Below are positions 5,528 to 7,317 of a stretch of DNA of 7,317 nt, in pieces; within the stretch, counting starts at the first letter, position 1; each line of letters starts with the position of its first letter. Source of the DNA: an uncultured Verrucomicrobiae bacterium (GTDB lineage: Bacteria; Verrucomicrobiota; Verrucomicrobiia; Verrucomicrobiales; Akkermansiaceae). Made by a program: the position numbers and the translations under genes. Under the pieces are notes generated by a model. It worked only from the letters and a program-made list of their open reading frames with translations, did no database searches and had not been told where the DNA came from. The stretch is taken from contig CALGOH010000309.1 in NCBI GenBank assembly GCA_937957985.1, positions 1 to 7,317 of the forward strand. Reading direction: 5' to 3'.

Positions 5528-7316
5528 ACGGCTCAGGCAATTCCTGGAAGCAGAACATCCTCGGATTGTCCTCGGAATCGATCAGCAGCTCGAGCGTGAC
5601 CACGATCCGATCGCCCACCGTCTCGCTGGAGATCACGTTGTAGTCGATGCCCGGTTGCATCGGCGTCCAGCCATCCAGGGTGGAGGATTTCTTGTAGACC
5701 GGATTCACGTCGCTGGTCCCTCCGCGGTGGCCGAAGGTGACCGAACCGGGGACGATCGATGGCGTCATGGCCGGATCGTGCGGAGCGGTGGGATCGGCGC
5801 CGAGGGCGTAGTCGCCGAAGTTGCTGAGACCGTTGCCGTTGTCGTCGCCGGACGCGTCGAGGCCTGGGAAAAGGGAGGCGAAGGTGACGGCAACCGAGCC
5901 CTCGAAATACTCGTAGGCCCCGATGTCGATCGTGGTGCCTTCGAAGCGCGGATTGCCGGCGAGGTCTTCGGAGATCGTGGCGACGGTGTCGGTGCCCGCG
6001 CCGCTGCCGTCGAGGTCGGCGGTGTCGAGGCCGGCGTCGATCGCGGGGCTGGAGACATCGAGGGAGAAGTCGCCCGCGGTCGATGGGGCCGACAGTGGAT
6101 TCGGCGCGGTGGTGAACACGGGATCGTCGTCGGCATTGCTTCCTCCATCGCTGCCGGCGGCGGTGTTCCAGGATGGACCGCTTCCCGCGCTGTGCTGGAC
6201 GATGCAGTGGGAGAAGGTGGGGTTGCTGGTGCCCTTGCTGATCGAAGCGACGATTTCCGTGTTCGATCCGCTGGAGGCGTTGTTCCAGACGACGCAGTTG
6301 GTGAAGGAGGGGCTGGAAGCCTGGTAGCCGCAATGAATGCCGCCGCCACCGGAGTATCCCTGGTTTCCCGTGATGGTCACATTGGTGAGCACGGCGTTGG
6401 CCACCAGCAGGTAGAACCCGCCCCCGTATCCCGCGTCGTTTCCGGTGATCTCGCAGTTCTGAAACATCGATATTCCGCCCCAAAGATACATTGCTCCGCC
6501 CAATCCCCCTCCGGAACCGTTTGTGGCGGTATTGCCCCGGAAACTGCAGGATGAAAACCTGGTATCCGAAACGTAATTCATGACGGCACCCGCGCCGGTG
6601 ACGGCCGTGTTGCCCTCGAAGCGGCATCGCAGGAAGGTGGCCGGTGCATAGTAGGCGTCGATGGCGCCACCGTAGCGTCCCGCACGATTCGTGAGAAATT
6701 GGCAATCCTCAAAGTGCGGTGCGCTGCCCAAGGGAAGCGCGGCCGCCCCTCCGTCGTTGGTCGATTCATTCCCGGTGAAGACGCAGCGAACGAAGGTGGG
6801 CGATCCGCCCCCGAAGCCTCCACCCTTGGAAGGTGCCTTGCCTCCCTGGATCGTGACGCCGTCCAGGATCGCCGTGGCGTCGGTACCCGTGCCGTCCACG
6901 ACCCGGTTGCTGTTGTCCGTGCGATTGGTGAAGTTCGCGCCATCGTCGCCCAGCAGGTCACCGCTGAGGACGGTGCCGTTGGTGGCGGGGTCGGGATTGC
7001 GTTCGCCCAGCGTCGATTCGGTGCCCGCAAATCCACCGTAGATCGCCACGCCGTTGGCGAGTTGGAACTTCCGGGTCTTGTCGGTGCCTCCCGGATCCGG
7101 AGTGTAGGTTCCCGAGGCGACCCAGATCTCGTCGTCCCCGACGGTCAGGCCGGCCGCGGCGAGGGCGTCCTGAAGGCTGTTGAATGCGGTGGCCCAGGAG
7201 GTTCCGTCGCCTCCCGTGCTCGCGGAGGCATCGACGTGGATCCGGTGCGGTGCCGTGGTTTCGGCGGCAAGCGGAGCAAGGAGAAGGCCCGAAAGGGCGA
7301 ATGGCAGCATTTTCAT
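5526..7316 (-). CDS. Secreted right-handed parallel beta-helix protein with Pmp-like coils
   Basis: A 596-residue exported protein of pectin-lyase-like fold. Residues 1-18 form a signal peptide (MKM, a hydrophobic core, then LAA). The first helix region carries GGDGTSWATAF (35-45), DEIWVASGTYTPD (62-74) and GVAIYGGFAGTES (89-101), typical of large surface proteins in Planctomycetes and Verrucomicrobiota. Residues 164-347 hold seven coils built on GG[AG] followed by a [FI]xGN-like turn, as in Chlamydia polymorphic membrane proteins. Residues 423-469 contain SPAIDAG and GTTIDIGAYE, the pattern known as choice-of-anchor Q. Residues from about 475 on hold LFPGLDASGDDNGNGLSN, which resembles Asp/Asn-rich calcium-binding linkers, and a beta-rich tail with KSSTLDGW. 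No catalytic residues for a polysaccharide lyase can be assigned, so adhesion, surface structure and glycan binding all remain possible. The start codon lies at the window edge, and its promoter is not visible. Confidence 0.9.
   Translation of the reverse strand: MKMLPFALSGLLLAPLAAETTAPHRIHVDASASTGGDGTSWATAFNSLQDALAAAGLTVGDDEIWVASGTYTPDPGGTDKTRKFQLANGVAIYGGFAGTESTLGERNPDPATNGTVLSGDLLGDDGANFTNRTDNSNRVVDGTGTDATAILDGVTIQGGKAPSKGGGFGGGSPTFVRCVFTGNESTNDGGAAALPLGSAPHFEDCQFLTNRAGRYGGAIDAYYAPATFLRCRFEGNTAVTGAGAVMNYVSDTRFSSCSFRGNTATNGSGGGLGGAMYLWGGISMFQNCEITGNDAGYGGGFYLLVANAVLTNVTITGNQGYSGGGGIHCGYQASSPSFTNCVVWNNASSGSNTEIVASISKGTSNPTFSHCIVQHSAGSGPSWNTAAGSDGGSNADDDPVFTTAPNPLSAPSTAGDFSLDVSSPAIDAGLDTADLDGSGAGTDTVATISEDLAGNPRFEGTTIDIGAYEYFEGSVAVTFASLFPGLDASGDDNGNGLSNFGDYALGADPTAPHDPAMTPSIVPGSVTFGHRGGTSDVNPVYKKSSTLDGWTPMQPGIDYNVISSETVGDRIVVTLELLIDSEDNPRMFCFQELPEP
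6276..6827 (-). repeat. Seven beta-helix coil repeats encoded in tandem
   Basis: The coils start at residues 164, 189, 216, 241, 273, 298 and 323 of the beta-helix protein and are about 22-26 residues each, with linkers of varying length. Each begins with GG[AGF] or GAG and ends near FTGN, FLTN, FEGN, FRGN, ITGN, ITGN or VWNN. A cysteine precedes the turn in six of the seven. The repeats are diverged at the DNA level, so the array is old and not a recent slippage product. Confidence 0.8.
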
Positions 7317-7317
7317 G

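Noticed and set aside
5343..6554. A 403-codon plus-strand open frame opposite the beta-helix and glycyl-tRNA synthetase genes.
   Set aside because: It is antisense to two well-supported genes, including the start region of the synthetase, and its Gly/Val/Ala/Arg-rich translation shows no family signature.
1..7317. Search for tRNA/rRNA genes, CRISPR arrays, transposase genes or attachment sites.
   Set aside because: No tRNA cloverleaf, regularly spaced repeat array, transposase frame or target-site duplication was recognised anywhere in the window.

Overview
This 7.3-kb, GC-rich window looks like ordinary chromosome from a Gram-negative member of the PVC group, most likely Verrucomicrobiota. 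That placement is an inference. It rests on a secreted parallel beta-helix protein with Chlamydia-Pmp-like GG[AG]/FxGN coils and a C-terminal extension typical of verrucomicrobial exported proteins, on two small lipoproteins, and on a single-chain glycyl-tRNA synthetase. There is no sign of phage, insertion sequence, CRISPR array, tRNA or rRNA.

Layout. (1) Positions 1-886, minus strand: the N-terminal membrane half of an ABC exporter, cut off by the window edge before its ATPase domain. (2) Positions 1025-2789, plus strand: a two-gene unit diverging from the exporter. It encodes two paralogous proteins, each with an N-terminal membrane anchor, a long coiled coil and a small beta-rich C-terminal domain. 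An excellent intrinsic terminator follows at 2816-2849. (3) Positions 2861-3055, plus strand: a 64-residue lipoprotein that starts only 11 bases after the terminator. (4) Positions 3166-3606, minus strand: rlmH, the 23S rRNA pseudouridine-1915 methyltransferase. (5) Positions 3694-3999, plus strand: a small lipoprotein-like protein with two EF-hand loops, divergent from rlmH. (6) Positions 4028-5416, minus strand: glycyl-tRNA synthetase, convergent with the EF-hand gene. (7) Positions 5526-7316, minus strand: a 596-residue secreted beta-helix protein, upstream of the synthetase on the same strand.

How the genes relate. The only clear functional unit is the coiled-coil pair. Its two members are 34 bases apart, share architecture and a recognisable C-terminal sequence, and probably act together at the inner membrane or in the periplasm. 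Their function is not known to me. RlmH and glycyl-tRNA synthetase are translation housekeeping genes but do not form an operon. The remaining genes look like independent transcription units. Gaps between genes are short (28-138 bases), and several contain perfect inverted repeats.

The items most worth a second look are the tandem coiled-coil paralogues, the ladder of cysteines at equivalent positions in the beta-helix coils, and the terminator placed almost against a lipoprotein start codon. I did not find convincing evidence of an entirely new multi-gene system.
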